Shown: positions 1 through 5,109 of the stretch, in pieces
Position numbering within the stretch: position 1 is the first letter of the stretch
How the letters are laid out: each line of letters starts with the position of its first letter
From: Methanoculleus sp.
GTDB taxonomy: Archaea > Halobacteriota > Methanomicrobia > Methanomicrobiales > Methanoculleaceae
Reading direction: 5' to 3'
NCBI GenBank assembly: GCA_028698765.1
Contig: JAQVVW010000106.1
Span: 1 to 5,942, forward strand
DNA length: 5,942 nt
Program-made: the position numbers and the translations under genes
The notes under the pieces: generated by a model
The model's database searches: none
The model's input: only the letters and a program-made list of their open reading frames with translations
Told to the model about the DNA's origin: nothing

Positions 1-703
1 CGGCGGTCTTCGTCACCTCGGCGGCGGTCGCGGTCATGGGGATGATCTTTCCCGCCGTGAGGACGGGTTGGTAGAGTTCGACCGCCCGCGCCGTGGATAC
101 GTCGTCGATCCCGCCGACGATCCGGTCATGCTCGCGGATATTCCGGAGCAGGCGCCCGACCATCACCCGCTCGGGGGCGTGCGCGAGAGCGAAGTCCTCA
201 CCGGCGACGAGCCCGGACTCGGCCTCCAGGATCTCGCGGGCCATCCCGGCGGTTGTCCCGGGGGTGACCGTCGATTCGAGCACCACGAGCGTCCCCTCGG
301 AGAGGTGCTTTCCCACTGCCCGGAGGCCCTCGATCAGGGCCGAGAAGTCGGGGATGAGGTCTTTAGGGTCCGCAAACGGCGTCTGGATCGCGAGGGTCAC
401 TGCATCGCACCCCGTGACCTCTGAGAAATCCGAGGTGCACCGGAACTTGCCCGCGCCGACGACCTTCGCCAGCAGTTCCTCAAGCCCCGGCTCCTCGCCC
501 TTCAGCGGGGACTCACCGCGGTTCAGCATAGCAATCTTGTAGCCGGATGAAGCGGAGGCACGCTGGAACCCCAGGGCTGAGTCGAAGACGGGAGCGTCCG
601 CAAAGAGGACCGCGGCGGGGATGCCGACATATCCCATCCCGACGACACCGATCTTCCTGATCGGCCCTTTAGCCCTGATGATCGATTGTAACCTGCTACT
701 CAT
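1..703 (-). CDS. UDP-N-acetyl-hexosamine 6-dehydrogenase (WecC/WbpA-like), C-terminus beyond the window
   Basis: This enzyme should oxidise C6 of a UDP-N-acetylhexosamine (UDP-ManNAc or UDP-GlcNAc) to the uronic acid in the cytoplasm, feeding glycan synthesis. Only the first 234 residues are visible; the family is usually 400-450 residues, so the central and C-terminal domains are missing because the window ends, not because of damage. Visible are the Rossmann loop VGMGYVG (residues 21-27), ESTVTPGTT (143-151), APERV (176-180), and the AEVTK segment (228-232) that in this family begins the substrate-binding helix. The ATG at 703 is chosen because GGATGG lies 6 nt upstream and the previous gene ends 12 nt before it, indicating one operon. 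An oddity is that the second Rossmann strand leads into GFQR (45-48) and SSGYK (52-56) instead of the usual acidic NAD-binding residue. Choice between ManNAc and GlcNAc substrate cannot be made from this fragment. Class assignment is firm. Confidence 0.9.
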   Translation of the reverse strand, partial: MSSRLQSIIRAKGPIRKIGVVGMGYVGIPAAVLFADAPVFDSALGFQRASASSGYKIAMLNRGESPLKGEEPGLEELLAKVVGAGKFRCTSDFSEVTGCDAVTLAIQTPFADPKDLIPDFSALIEGLRAVGKHLSEGTLVVLESTVTPGTTAGMAREILEAESGLVAGEDFALAHAPERVMVGRLLRNIREHDRIVGGIDDVSTARAVELYQPVLTAGKIIPMTATAAEVTKTA

Positions 704-715
704 GAAAAACCATCC

Positions 716-1630
716 TTACGTCGCAAAACACTGCGCGACATCCTCGCAGATCTCCATGTTCAACAGCGCCTGCGTGGGGCTGACCGGGAACTCCCTTCCT
801 CTGGCCGCGCAGTCGAGGAACGTCGAGAGTTCGAGTTTCAGCGGCTCCTGCTTGTTCACGAGCACCTTCTCGATGATGTTCTCCTGCACGTAGCGCTCAT
901 CCTCGACCGCGTACTGCCCGGGTTTTCTGTGGATGTAGATCTCCTGGGCCATGAAGTCCCCCTCGATGGTGAACTCCTCCTCCTCGATGTAGATCATCCG
1001 GATCTTCTTTGAGGACTTCCTGCTTGCCGAGAGGTAGACCGGGGTTCCTCCGAAAGAGAAGAGGGCGCTGCAGACATCCTGGTTCCCGCTGCCGGCGAGG
1101 CGGTAGGAGCCGTCAGGGAGGAGGACGTTACGCATGATGTCCACATCATGGATCATCAGGTCCTCGACGACCGAGGAGCCGCTCACCCGGGACGACGCCG
1201 GGTTGTGCCGCTTCATCTCGATGTAGAGAGGATTTCGGACGATCTTCTTGATCTCAGGAACGATCGGGTTGAACCGCTCGATGTGCCCGACGCCGACAAC
1301 GAGACCATCAGGGATCTTCCCGATAAGCCTCCTGCTCTCTTCCGCCGTCGCACATATGGGCTTCTCGATGAGCAGCGGCACCCCGGCGTCGAGAACCTGC
1401 TCTGCAACCCCAAAATGGTAGGGCGTCGGGACGCAGACGCTCACCGCATCAACGCTTCCAAGCAGACCCTCCAGGGTCGGGGAGGCCGTTGCCCCGAAGG
1501 CTCCGGCAAGGTCGCCGGCCGCTTTCTCGTTGAGATCGAACAGGTAGAGCGAGTCCACCGCTTTCAGTTCCGAGTATACGCGGGCATGGTTCCTGCCCAT
1601 CATTCCGACACCGATTACCCCTACGTCCAA
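716..1630 (-). CDS. Gfo/Idh/MocA family oxidoreductase, probable UDP-HexNAc(A) 3-dehydrogenase
   Basis: A 304-residue NAD(P)-dependent sugar oxidoreductase. The N-terminal Rossmann fold has GVIGVGMMGRNH (residues 4-15); the family lysine sits in EKPI (89-92, K90); HIERFNP (116-122) and D157-x3-H161-x2-D164 match the catalytic region of Gfo/Idh enzymes. The HIERFNP pattern is one I associate with UDP-GlcNAc or UDP-GlcNAcA 3-dehydrogenases (GnnA, WlbA/WbpB), so C3 oxidation of a UDP-aminosugar is the inferred reaction. This fits the UDP-HexNAc 6-dehydrogenase 12 nt downstream in the same operon. The start is TTG at 1630: a GGTGA ribosome site lies 4 nt upstream and the Rossmann strand then begins at once, as usual for the family. 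The open frame extends to a GTG at 1672 (318 residues), but that codon has no ribosome site and would lie upstream of the transcript start predicted from the A/T box at 1676-1691. No partner aminotransferase or acetyltransferase of the pathway is adjacent in view. Confidence 0.87.
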   Translation of the reverse strand: MDVGVIGVGMMGRNHARVYSELKAVDSLYLFDLNEKAAGDLAGAFGATASPTLEGLLGSVDAVSVCVPTPYHFGVAEQVLDAGVPLLIEKPICATAEESRRLIGKIPDGLVVGVGHIERFNPIVPEIKKIVRNPLYIEMKRHNPASSRVSGSSVVEDLMIHDVDIMRNVLLPDGSYRLAGSGNQDVCSALFSFGGTPVYLSASRKSSKKIRMIYIEEEEFTIEGDFMAQEIYIHRKPGQYAVEDERYVQENIIEKVLVNKQEPLKLELSTFLDCAARGREFPVSPTQALLNMEICEDVAQCFAT

Positions 1631-1634
1631 GATT

Positions 1635-1639
1635 TCACC
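1635..1639 (-). promoter_or_regulatory. Shine-Dalgarno site deciding a TTG start
   Basis: GGTGA on the minus strand, complementary to the archaeal 16S rRNA 3' end, lies 4 nt before TTG (1630-1628). It is the only good ribosome site near the N-terminus of the oxidoreductase gene and is why the TTG is preferred over the GTG at 1672. Confidence 0.55.
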
Positions 1640-1675
1640 GCCGATGTGGTACGTGCTCTCTTTGACGAGCACTGA

Positions 1676-1691
1676 ATAGTAATACTATACA
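1676..1691 (-). promoter_or_regulatory. TATA-like box with a 6-bp palindrome, promoter for the sugar-dehydrogenase operon
   Basis: On the minus strand this reads TGTATAGTATTACTAT, the only strongly A/T-rich stretch in the divergent region. A box here would place the transcript start near 1660, giving a leader of about 30 nt before the TTG at 1630 that includes the GGTGA site. It contains the perfect inverted repeat ATAGTA-A-TACTAT (1676-1688), which may bind a regulator or may simply reflect A/T richness. Confidence 0.4.
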
Positions 1692-1731
1692 TTAGCACCG
1701 CTCCGCTATGACATTATCGCGGCCCTCGTTC

Positions 1732-1776
1732 CAGGGGAGGCACATCCTTCCTGCTGGATCATGGCCGCCTCCCCTG
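1732..1776. repeat. Perfect 10-bp inverted repeat with nested 4-bp stem in divergent intergenic DNA
   Basis: CAGGGGAGGC (1732-1741) and GCCTCCCCTG (1767-1776) are exact reverse complements separated by 25 nt. Inside them ATCC (1744-1747) and GGAT (1756-1759) form a second stem around an 8-nt loop. It lies between the divergent glycan genes. It could be an operator, or a structured RNA or terminator element; there is no T-run after either side, so an intrinsic terminator is not favoured. Confidence 0.6.
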
Positions 1777-1785
1777 CTTCGGTTC

Positions 1786-1802
1786 AAAACCAATAAGGTT
1801 TT
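1786..1802. repeat. Dyad AAAACC-AATAA-GGTTTT immediately upstream of the flippase gene
   Basis: Two 6-bp perfect arms flank a 5-nt A/T spacer, ending 14 nt before the ATG at 1817. The CCAATAAGG core is the most TATA-like element near this gene, so the dyad could overlap the promoter and act as an operator. If the core is the TATA box, transcription would begin close to 1817-1821. The arms are short, so chance is not excluded. Confidence 0.35.
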
Positions 1803-1816
1803 TCACGGCGAAACCG

Positions 1817-3301
1817 ATGCCTGTGTTCCGGCCCTCCAGGTATCTTGCCCGTGTCATGCGCATCGATCCCGTCCAGCGCCAGAGCCTCATCAGCCTCGGC
1901 TCGACGCTGGCCCTCACCACAGTCGGGTTCCTCTCCACGATGTACTTCGCTCATACCGTCGGTCCGTCGATACTGGGTGCGTACTTCCTCTTTGTTGCCT
2001 ACTTCAGCATATTCAACCTGATAGGAGACGGCGGGTTCGGGGGCGCCGCGGTGAAGCGGATCAGCGAGGGCGAGGACCAGAATGCATTCTTCACCGCGTT
2101 CGTCCTTCTCCGGGTAGTGCTGACGGTCATCTCGGTGGGCTTCCTCCTCATCGCGCAGCCCTACCTCGTCAAACTCACCACATCAGGGATGCTCCCCTGG
2201 CTGATCCTCGCGCTGATCGTCAGCACCTTCACGAACGTTGTCTCTAACAGTGTCTACGGCAGCGGAAAGGTTGGCGTCAACCAGATCAGCAGCCTGGTCG
2301 ATAACCTGACCCGGGTAGTTGTCCAGGTCATCGCGATCGTCCTCGGCTACGGTGTTGCAGGGCTCGCCGGCGGGTTTGTTGCCGGGATCCTTGTTTCGGG
2401 GCTCTTCAATTTCCGTTTCCTCGACCTCTCGCCGGCACCGTTCCGCCGCTCCCACGTCCAGAGCCTCTTTGCCTTCTCGTTCTGGACGTTCCTCAGCGCG
2501 AGCGGCTACCTCGTCTTCTCGTACGCCGACACTATCATGATCGGCTACTTTATGACCGAGGCCGACATCGGTATCTACCGTGTGGCACTCCAGCTCACCT
2601 CGATTGCGACGTTCGTCACCGTAGCACTCCATACCACCCTCTACCCGAAGATCAGTTATTGGGGGAAGAAGGACGACCTCCCATCGGTGGAACGCGCGCT
2701 CGCCCGTGCATTCACTTACTCGCTCCTCCTCGCGGTCCCGGTCGTTGCCGGGGGCTGGATCCTCGGCGAACGCCTCCTCTACTTCTTCTATGGAGAATCG
2801 TTCTCTACCGGGGCAACGGCTCTCGGGATACTCCTGCTCGTCCAGATGGCCCACGTCTTCGTGTTCCTCCAGACGATGTGCTTGAACGCACTCGACCGAC
2901 CGAAGGACTCGTTCCGGGTCACGGCAATCGCGGTCGCCGCAAACGTCGGGCTAAACCTCTACCTCATCCCGGCATACGGCATCGTCGGGGCGTCGGCGGC
3001 CACGTTCGTCACCATGGTGCTGAACGCAGTGCTCGCCAACCGCGCCCTCTCCCAGACCATCCGCGTGCGGATAGAGCCACGGGCCGTAGGCCACATCGTC
3101 CTTGCCGCGCTTGTTATGGCGGCGGTCGTCGTAGCCTACTCGTTCATCATCCCGCTCACGAACGTCTTTGTCGTCCTCGGGGCGGTCGCGCTCGGCGGGC
3201 TGGTCTATCTCCTGGTTCTCCTCAAGATCGATCGGGGCATCCGCGACGAGTTGAAGGAGCTGACCATGGGTCTCGGCGTCCCCTGGCCGGGTCTGCTTTG
3301 A
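1817..3301 (+). CDS. Polysaccharide (oligosaccharide) flippase, Wzx/MATE-like membrane protein
   Basis: A 494-residue integral membrane protein of the polysaccharide-synthase/oligosaccharide-flippase group (MOP superfamily), expected to move lipid-linked oligosaccharide across the cytoplasmic membrane. About 14 hydrophobic segments are visible, roughly at residues 24-46, 50-70, 92-114, 125-146, 160-178, 182-202, 217-240, 255-275, 300-318, 333-356, 366-386, 389-408, 426-446 and 450-468, with a short charged C-terminus. Typical family features include an early GDGGFGGAAVKR loop (70-81), the YADTIMIGYF segment (236-245) and LIPAYGIVGASAATF (383-397) in the second half. It is full length for the family. 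It is divergent from the two UDP-sugar dehydrogenase genes, which suggests a shared glycan pathway. The start is uncertain: ATG 1817 has no ribosome site, and neither does the in-frame ATG 1856 (residue 14), which would give 481 residues and begin MRIDPVQRQS. The precise glycan exported cannot be read from sequence. Confidence 0.9.
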   Translation: MPVFRPSRYLARVMRIDPVQRQSLISLGSTLALTTVGFLSTMYFAHTVGPSILGAYFLFVAYFSIFNLIGDGGFGGAAVKRISEGEDQNAFFTAFVLLRVVLTVISVGFLLIAQPYLVKLTTSGMLPWLILALIVSTFTNVVSNSVYGSGKVGVNQISSLVDNLTRVVVQVIAIVLGYGVAGLAGGFVAGILVSGLFNFRFLDLSPAPFRRSHVQSLFAFSFWTFLSASGYLVFSYADTIMIGYFMTEADIGIYRVALQLTSIATFVTVALHTTLYPKISYWGKKDDLPSVERALARAFTYSLLLAVPVVAGGWILGERLLYFFYGESFSTGATALGILLLVQMAHVFVFLQTMCLNALDRPKDSFRVTAIAVAANVGLNLYLIPAYGIVGASAATFVTMVLNAVLANRALSQTIRVRIEPRAVGHIVLAALVMAAVVVAYSFIIPLTNVFVVLGAVALGGLVYLLVLLKIDRGIRDELKELTMGLGVPWPGLL

Positions 3302-3304
3302 GGC

Positions 3305-3329
3305 CGGGCGGAGCTACCCCGGGCGCCCG
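3305..3329. repeat. GC-rich hairpin just after the flippase stop codon
   Basis: CGGGCG (3305-3310) can pair with CGCCCG (3324-3329) around a 13-nt loop, starting 4 nt after the stop codon. No U-run follows; the next bases run into a TATA-like box. It may help end or stabilise the flippase transcript, but in GC-rich DNA a 6-bp GC stem is weak evidence. Confidence 0.25.
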
Positions 3330-3334
3330 TCCGG

Positions 3335-3342
3335 TTAAAATA
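3335..3342 (+). promoter_or_regulatory. TATA box for the GNAT gene
   Basis: TTAAAATA stands out in GC-rich surroundings. A box centred here predicts a transcript start near 3364-3366, leaving a 16-18 nt leader that contains the GGGAG ribosome site (3371-3375) before the ATG at 3382. The geometry agrees with a separate promoter for this gene. Confidence 0.5.
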
Positions 3343-3381
3343 GCAGGCGCGGCAATGTGTGGCTACACCCGGGAGAAGATG

Positions 3382-3819
3382 ATGAAGAAAGAAGTTCGTG
3401 AACTGGAGCATGAAGAATTCCCGCTTGCAGAGATGGTCTGGACGCACTACCGCGGTCAGAAGGCCGACCCGGCGCGGGAGAGGATATTCGGCGTCTTTGT
3501 CGACGGCGCCCTTGCAGCGACGGCGCGCTGTACCCGCCATCCGGGCGGCCTCGAGATGGACTGTGTCTTCACGCTCGACGAGCACCGCGGGCACGGATAC
3601 GCCAGGGAAGTCGTGCAGGCGCTCCTCGAAGAATGCGGCTCCGAGACGATCTACATCCACTCGACCCTCCCCCTGATCGAGTTCTACGGGAGACTCGGGT
3701 TCGAACCCATTCCCGAGGCGAGACTGCCGGAGAGCATCAGGGAGCGGTTCATCTTCTGCTTCGGGGAGATGGCGGGGTGCAACGTCGCCCCCATGATGCG
3801 GAGCCCGGGGACCGGGTAG
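3382..3819 (+). CDS. GNAT family N-acetyltransferase
   Basis: A 145-residue single-domain acetyltransferase, normal length for a minimal GNAT fold, expected to transfer acetyl from acetyl-CoA to an amine; the substrate is unknown. Strand beta-4 is EMDCVFTL (58-65), followed by the acetyl-CoA pyrophosphate-binding loop RGHGYA (69-74, matching R-x-x-G-x-A). Motif B is LIEFYGRLGFEPI (98-110), with Y102 the likely general acid. The C-terminal tail has CNVAP (133-137). The start is the second of two adjacent ATGs: GGGAG (3371-3375) is 6 nt upstream of 3382, and the TATA box at 3335 puts the transcript start downstream of the earlier in-frame ATG at 3355. ATG 3379 is an alternative. It follows the flippase by 80 nt. 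A role in acetylating the sugar nucleotide made by the neighbouring dehydrogenases is possible but not indicated: sugar N-acetyltransferases of those pathways are usually left-handed beta-helix proteins, not GNAT. Confidence 0.85.
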   Translation: MKKEVRELEHEEFPLAEMVWTHYRGQKADPARERIFGVFVDGALAATARCTRHPGGLEMDCVFTLDEHRGHGYAREVVQALLEECGSETIYIHSTLPLIEFYGRLGFEPIPEARLPESIRERFIFCFGEMAGCNVAPMMRSPGTG

Positions 3820-3843
3820 CCTCACGAGACCTCGTCGGTACGG

Positions 3844-3851
3844 AAGAAAAG
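3844..3851 (-). terminator. Possible T-rich termination signal for the DUF2150 unit
   Basis: Read on the minus strand this is TTTTCTTC, about 65 nt after the stop codon of the 150-residue protein and the only pyrimidine/T-rich run in the convergent gap. Archaeal termination commonly uses such runs. The signal is short and has no confirmed hairpin. Confidence 0.25.
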
Positions 3852-3915
3852 TGGCATCCGCCCCCGCGGAAGAGCGACGGCGAAGATCGTACCGCCGTGG
3901 ACCGCGGGGCCGGGC

Positions 3916-4368
3916 CTAGTGTTCGATCTTCTTGATATGCTCTATAGCGTTCTCCGCGAGTTTCTCCCGCCCCTGCAGCTCGGCGACGTCCCGGATGGCC
4001 TCGAGCATGTGGACGGAGTCCTCGAGGAAACTCAGGATGTCGGCGGGGTAGAGGTCGATCCCGTATTCGTCGAGGAGGTGGGCGCTGATCTGGCGGTGAT
4101 CGAGTCCCATCTCCCTGAACTCAATGATGGTGAGGGTGAACTTCCTCTCCGGGCACCCGCAGAAGGGTGCGTTCTTGCACTTGCAGTCCATGAAGTCGCG
4201 GAAGAAGGCCTGGAGCTGCTCGTGCATCCGGCGGTCGAGGTTCTCGAAGTCGATTGCCTTCCCGAGCGACTCAAGAAACGCGCCCGAGAAGACATGGTCC
4301 GGGAGCCGGAACCCTGCTGCCCGCTCGAGTTTCCGTGCTGCCCGGAACCGGGCCTTCTTCGCAATCAC
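3916..4368 (-). CDS. Conserved-looking archaeal protein with a CxC-x5-CxC motif, function unknown
   Basis: A 150-residue soluble protein I cannot assign to a characterised function. The N-terminus is strongly basic (AKKARFRAARKLERAAGFR, residues 3-21). The middle holds C62, C64, C70 and C72 (DCKCKNAPFCGCPER, 61-75), a plausible zinc or iron-binding knuckle. The C-terminal half is helical and acidic with an EYGIDLYPADILSFL stretch (101-115). From memory, the segment from the cysteines to this stretch resembles the C-terminal end of archaeal DUF5814-type helicase proteins, so it could be a stand-alone version of that module; this is unverified. The start is GTG 4368, whose last two bases form the TGA stop of the upstream DUF2150 gene (GTGA overlap), giving translational coupling; GAGGAG lies 14 nt upstream, somewhat far. 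The open frame continues to an ATG at 4446, but that stretch overlaps the DUF2150 coding sequence in another frame. Confidence 0.8.
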   Translation of the reverse strand: MIAKKARFRAARKLERAAGFRLPDHVFSGAFLESLGKAIDFENLDRRMHEQLQAFFRDFMDCKCKNAPFCGCPERKFTLTIIEFREMGLDHRQISAHLLDEYGIDLYPADILSFLEDSVHMLEAIRDVAELQGREKLAENAIEHIKKIEH

Positions 4369-5003
4369 GACGACTCGCCGGGCTCCTCGTCGAACTTCGC
4401 GAGCGACTTCATGGCATTGCTCATCGTCTCGATCTCGATGAGCCACTCGTCGAAGAGGCCAGGGTCCTCCACGTTGTCCTTGATGTACTTTGCGCAGCAG
4501 GTAGCCCCGTCGACCACGGCGGCCCCGATGTTCGCCGCAACCTCGAGCGCCTCCTCAAGATTCTCCTCGTCGATACCCTTGCCCTTCTTCACGAGCGCCT
4601 TGATGTCCTTGTCGAACTCGCCATCGAGGTACTTCCGGCAGGCGGTGAAGAGCACCAGCAGGGAGAGCTGAAGCGACCCGATGATCTCCTCGAGGTCTCC
4701 CTCGGGGAGCCCGGTCATGACGATGAGCTCCACATCATCAAGTTTGGCGATGGTCTCCTCCTTCGTGAACCGGTCGTTCTGGTAGAGGCGGACGATCTTC
4801 AGGACCGAGAGGGTGATGTCTTCGGTGAAACTGAAGAGCATCTGCTCGCCTTCCGAGACCTCTTCGCCTTCGGCGGGCTCGAAATTTGCTTCCTCGAGCG
4901 TCTTGATCCAGTTGTCCCAGCGCTCCTGATTGTAAAAAATATAGAAGAGTTTCATGGGTTCTGCCTGTTTGGCACTCGCTTTCTTCGCCATATCAGTACA
5001 CAT
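4365..5003 (-). CDS. DUF2150 family protein
   Basis: A 212-residue soluble acidic protein that I recognise as DUF2150, an uncharacterised family found in methanogens and related archaea. The recognisable part begins KLFYIFYNQERWDNWIKTL (residues 18-36) and continues through an acidic linker (42-53), an amphipathic helical region with TGLPEGDLEEIIGSLQ (97-112), and C122, C169 and C170. No signal peptide, membrane span or catalytic motif is seen. It is the first gene of a two-gene unit; its stop overlaps the GTG of the next gene. ATG 5003 is chosen because GAGG (5012-5015) sits 8 nt upstream. An in-frame ATG at 4991 (residue 5, beginning MAKKASAKQ) is a real alternative: if the TTTTAAAA at 5016-5023 is the TATA box, transcription would begin near 4994, after the first ATG. 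No biochemical role is known to me. Confidence 0.88.
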   Translation of the reverse strand: MCTDMAKKASAKQAEPMKLFYIFYNQERWDNWIKTLEEANFEPAEGEEVSEGEQMLFSFTEDITLSVLKIVRLYQNDRFTKEETIAKLDDVELIVMTGLPEGDLEEIIGSLQLSLLVLFTACRKYLDGEFDKDIKALVKKGKGIDEENLEEALEVAANIGAAVVDGATCCAKYIKDNVEDPGLFDEWLIEIETMSNAMKSLAKFDEEPGESS

Positions 5004-5015
5004 TCGGAGTGCCTC

Positions 5016-5023
5016 TTTTAAAA
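5016..5023. promoter_or_regulatory. Symmetric TATA-like element TTTTAAAA between divergent genes
   Basis: TTTTAAAA is the only A/T-rich octamer in the gap between DUF2150 and larE and reads the same on both strands. For the minus strand it predicts a transcript start near 4994, close to the alternative DUF2150 start at 4991. For the plus strand it predicts a start near 5046, a leader of about 60 nt before larE. Which direction it serves, or both, cannot be decided. Confidence 0.35.
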
Positions 5024-5030
5024 ACCATTT

Positions 5031-5103
5031 GCTCTTCGTCTAGATACCGGGAATTGGCGCGATTCGCGAAGATTCATCTAGGACGAGCGAACATATGAAG
5101 AGC
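5031..5103. repeat. Interrupted inverted repeat in the DUF2150/larE divergent region
   Basis: GCTCTTC (5031-5037) is the exact reverse complement of GAAGAGC (5097-5103), and inside it TAGAT (5041-5045) pairs with ATCTA (5076-5080); GTC (5038-5040) and GAC (5082-5084) extend the inner stem with a bulge. A small CGCG-ATT-CGCG hairpin (5058-5068) lies at the centre. It could be a regulator site or a folded larE leader. The arms are interrupted, so chance remains possible. Confidence 0.35.
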
Positions 5104-5109
5104 AGATGA
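5095..5109 (+). other. Four-codon upstream ORF (Met-Lys-Ser-Arg) overlapping the larE start
   Basis: ATG AAG AGC AGA TGA ends in an ATGA overlap with the larE ATG at 5106. AGGA (5080-5083) lies 11 nt before it. larE itself lacks a clear ribosome site, so re-initiation from this minicistron is conceivable. It may equally be chance. Confidence 0.25.

Noticed and set aside
1148..1675. Long plus-strand open frame opposite the Gfo/Idh gene
   Set aside because: It is antisense to a clearly recognisable enzyme, has low-complexity Arg/Asp-rich composition typical of a GC-rich shadow frame, and shows no family motif.
2183..2854. 223-codon minus-strand open frame inside the flippase gene
   Set aside because: Its highly charged, Glu/Arg-rich translation mirrors the hydrophobic codons of the flippase on the other strand; no domain is recognisable.
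2659..3381. Upstream extension of the GNAT frame into the flippase gene
   Set aside because: The extension is Pro/Arg/Gly-rich with no GNAT similarity; a TATA box and ribosome site place the true start at 3382. ATG 3355 is also rejected because it precedes the predicted transcript start.
4369..4446. N-terminal extension of the 150-residue protein to ATG 4446
   Set aside because: It would overlap DUF2150 by about 80 nt with charged non-conserved-looking sequence; the GTGA overlap at 4368 is the more economical start.
3919..4671. 250-codon plus-strand open frame opposite the DUF2150 pair
   Set aside because: It is antisense to the DUF2150 unit; its Leu/Glu/Val-rich text is the complement of the acidic helical proteins, without a ribosome site.
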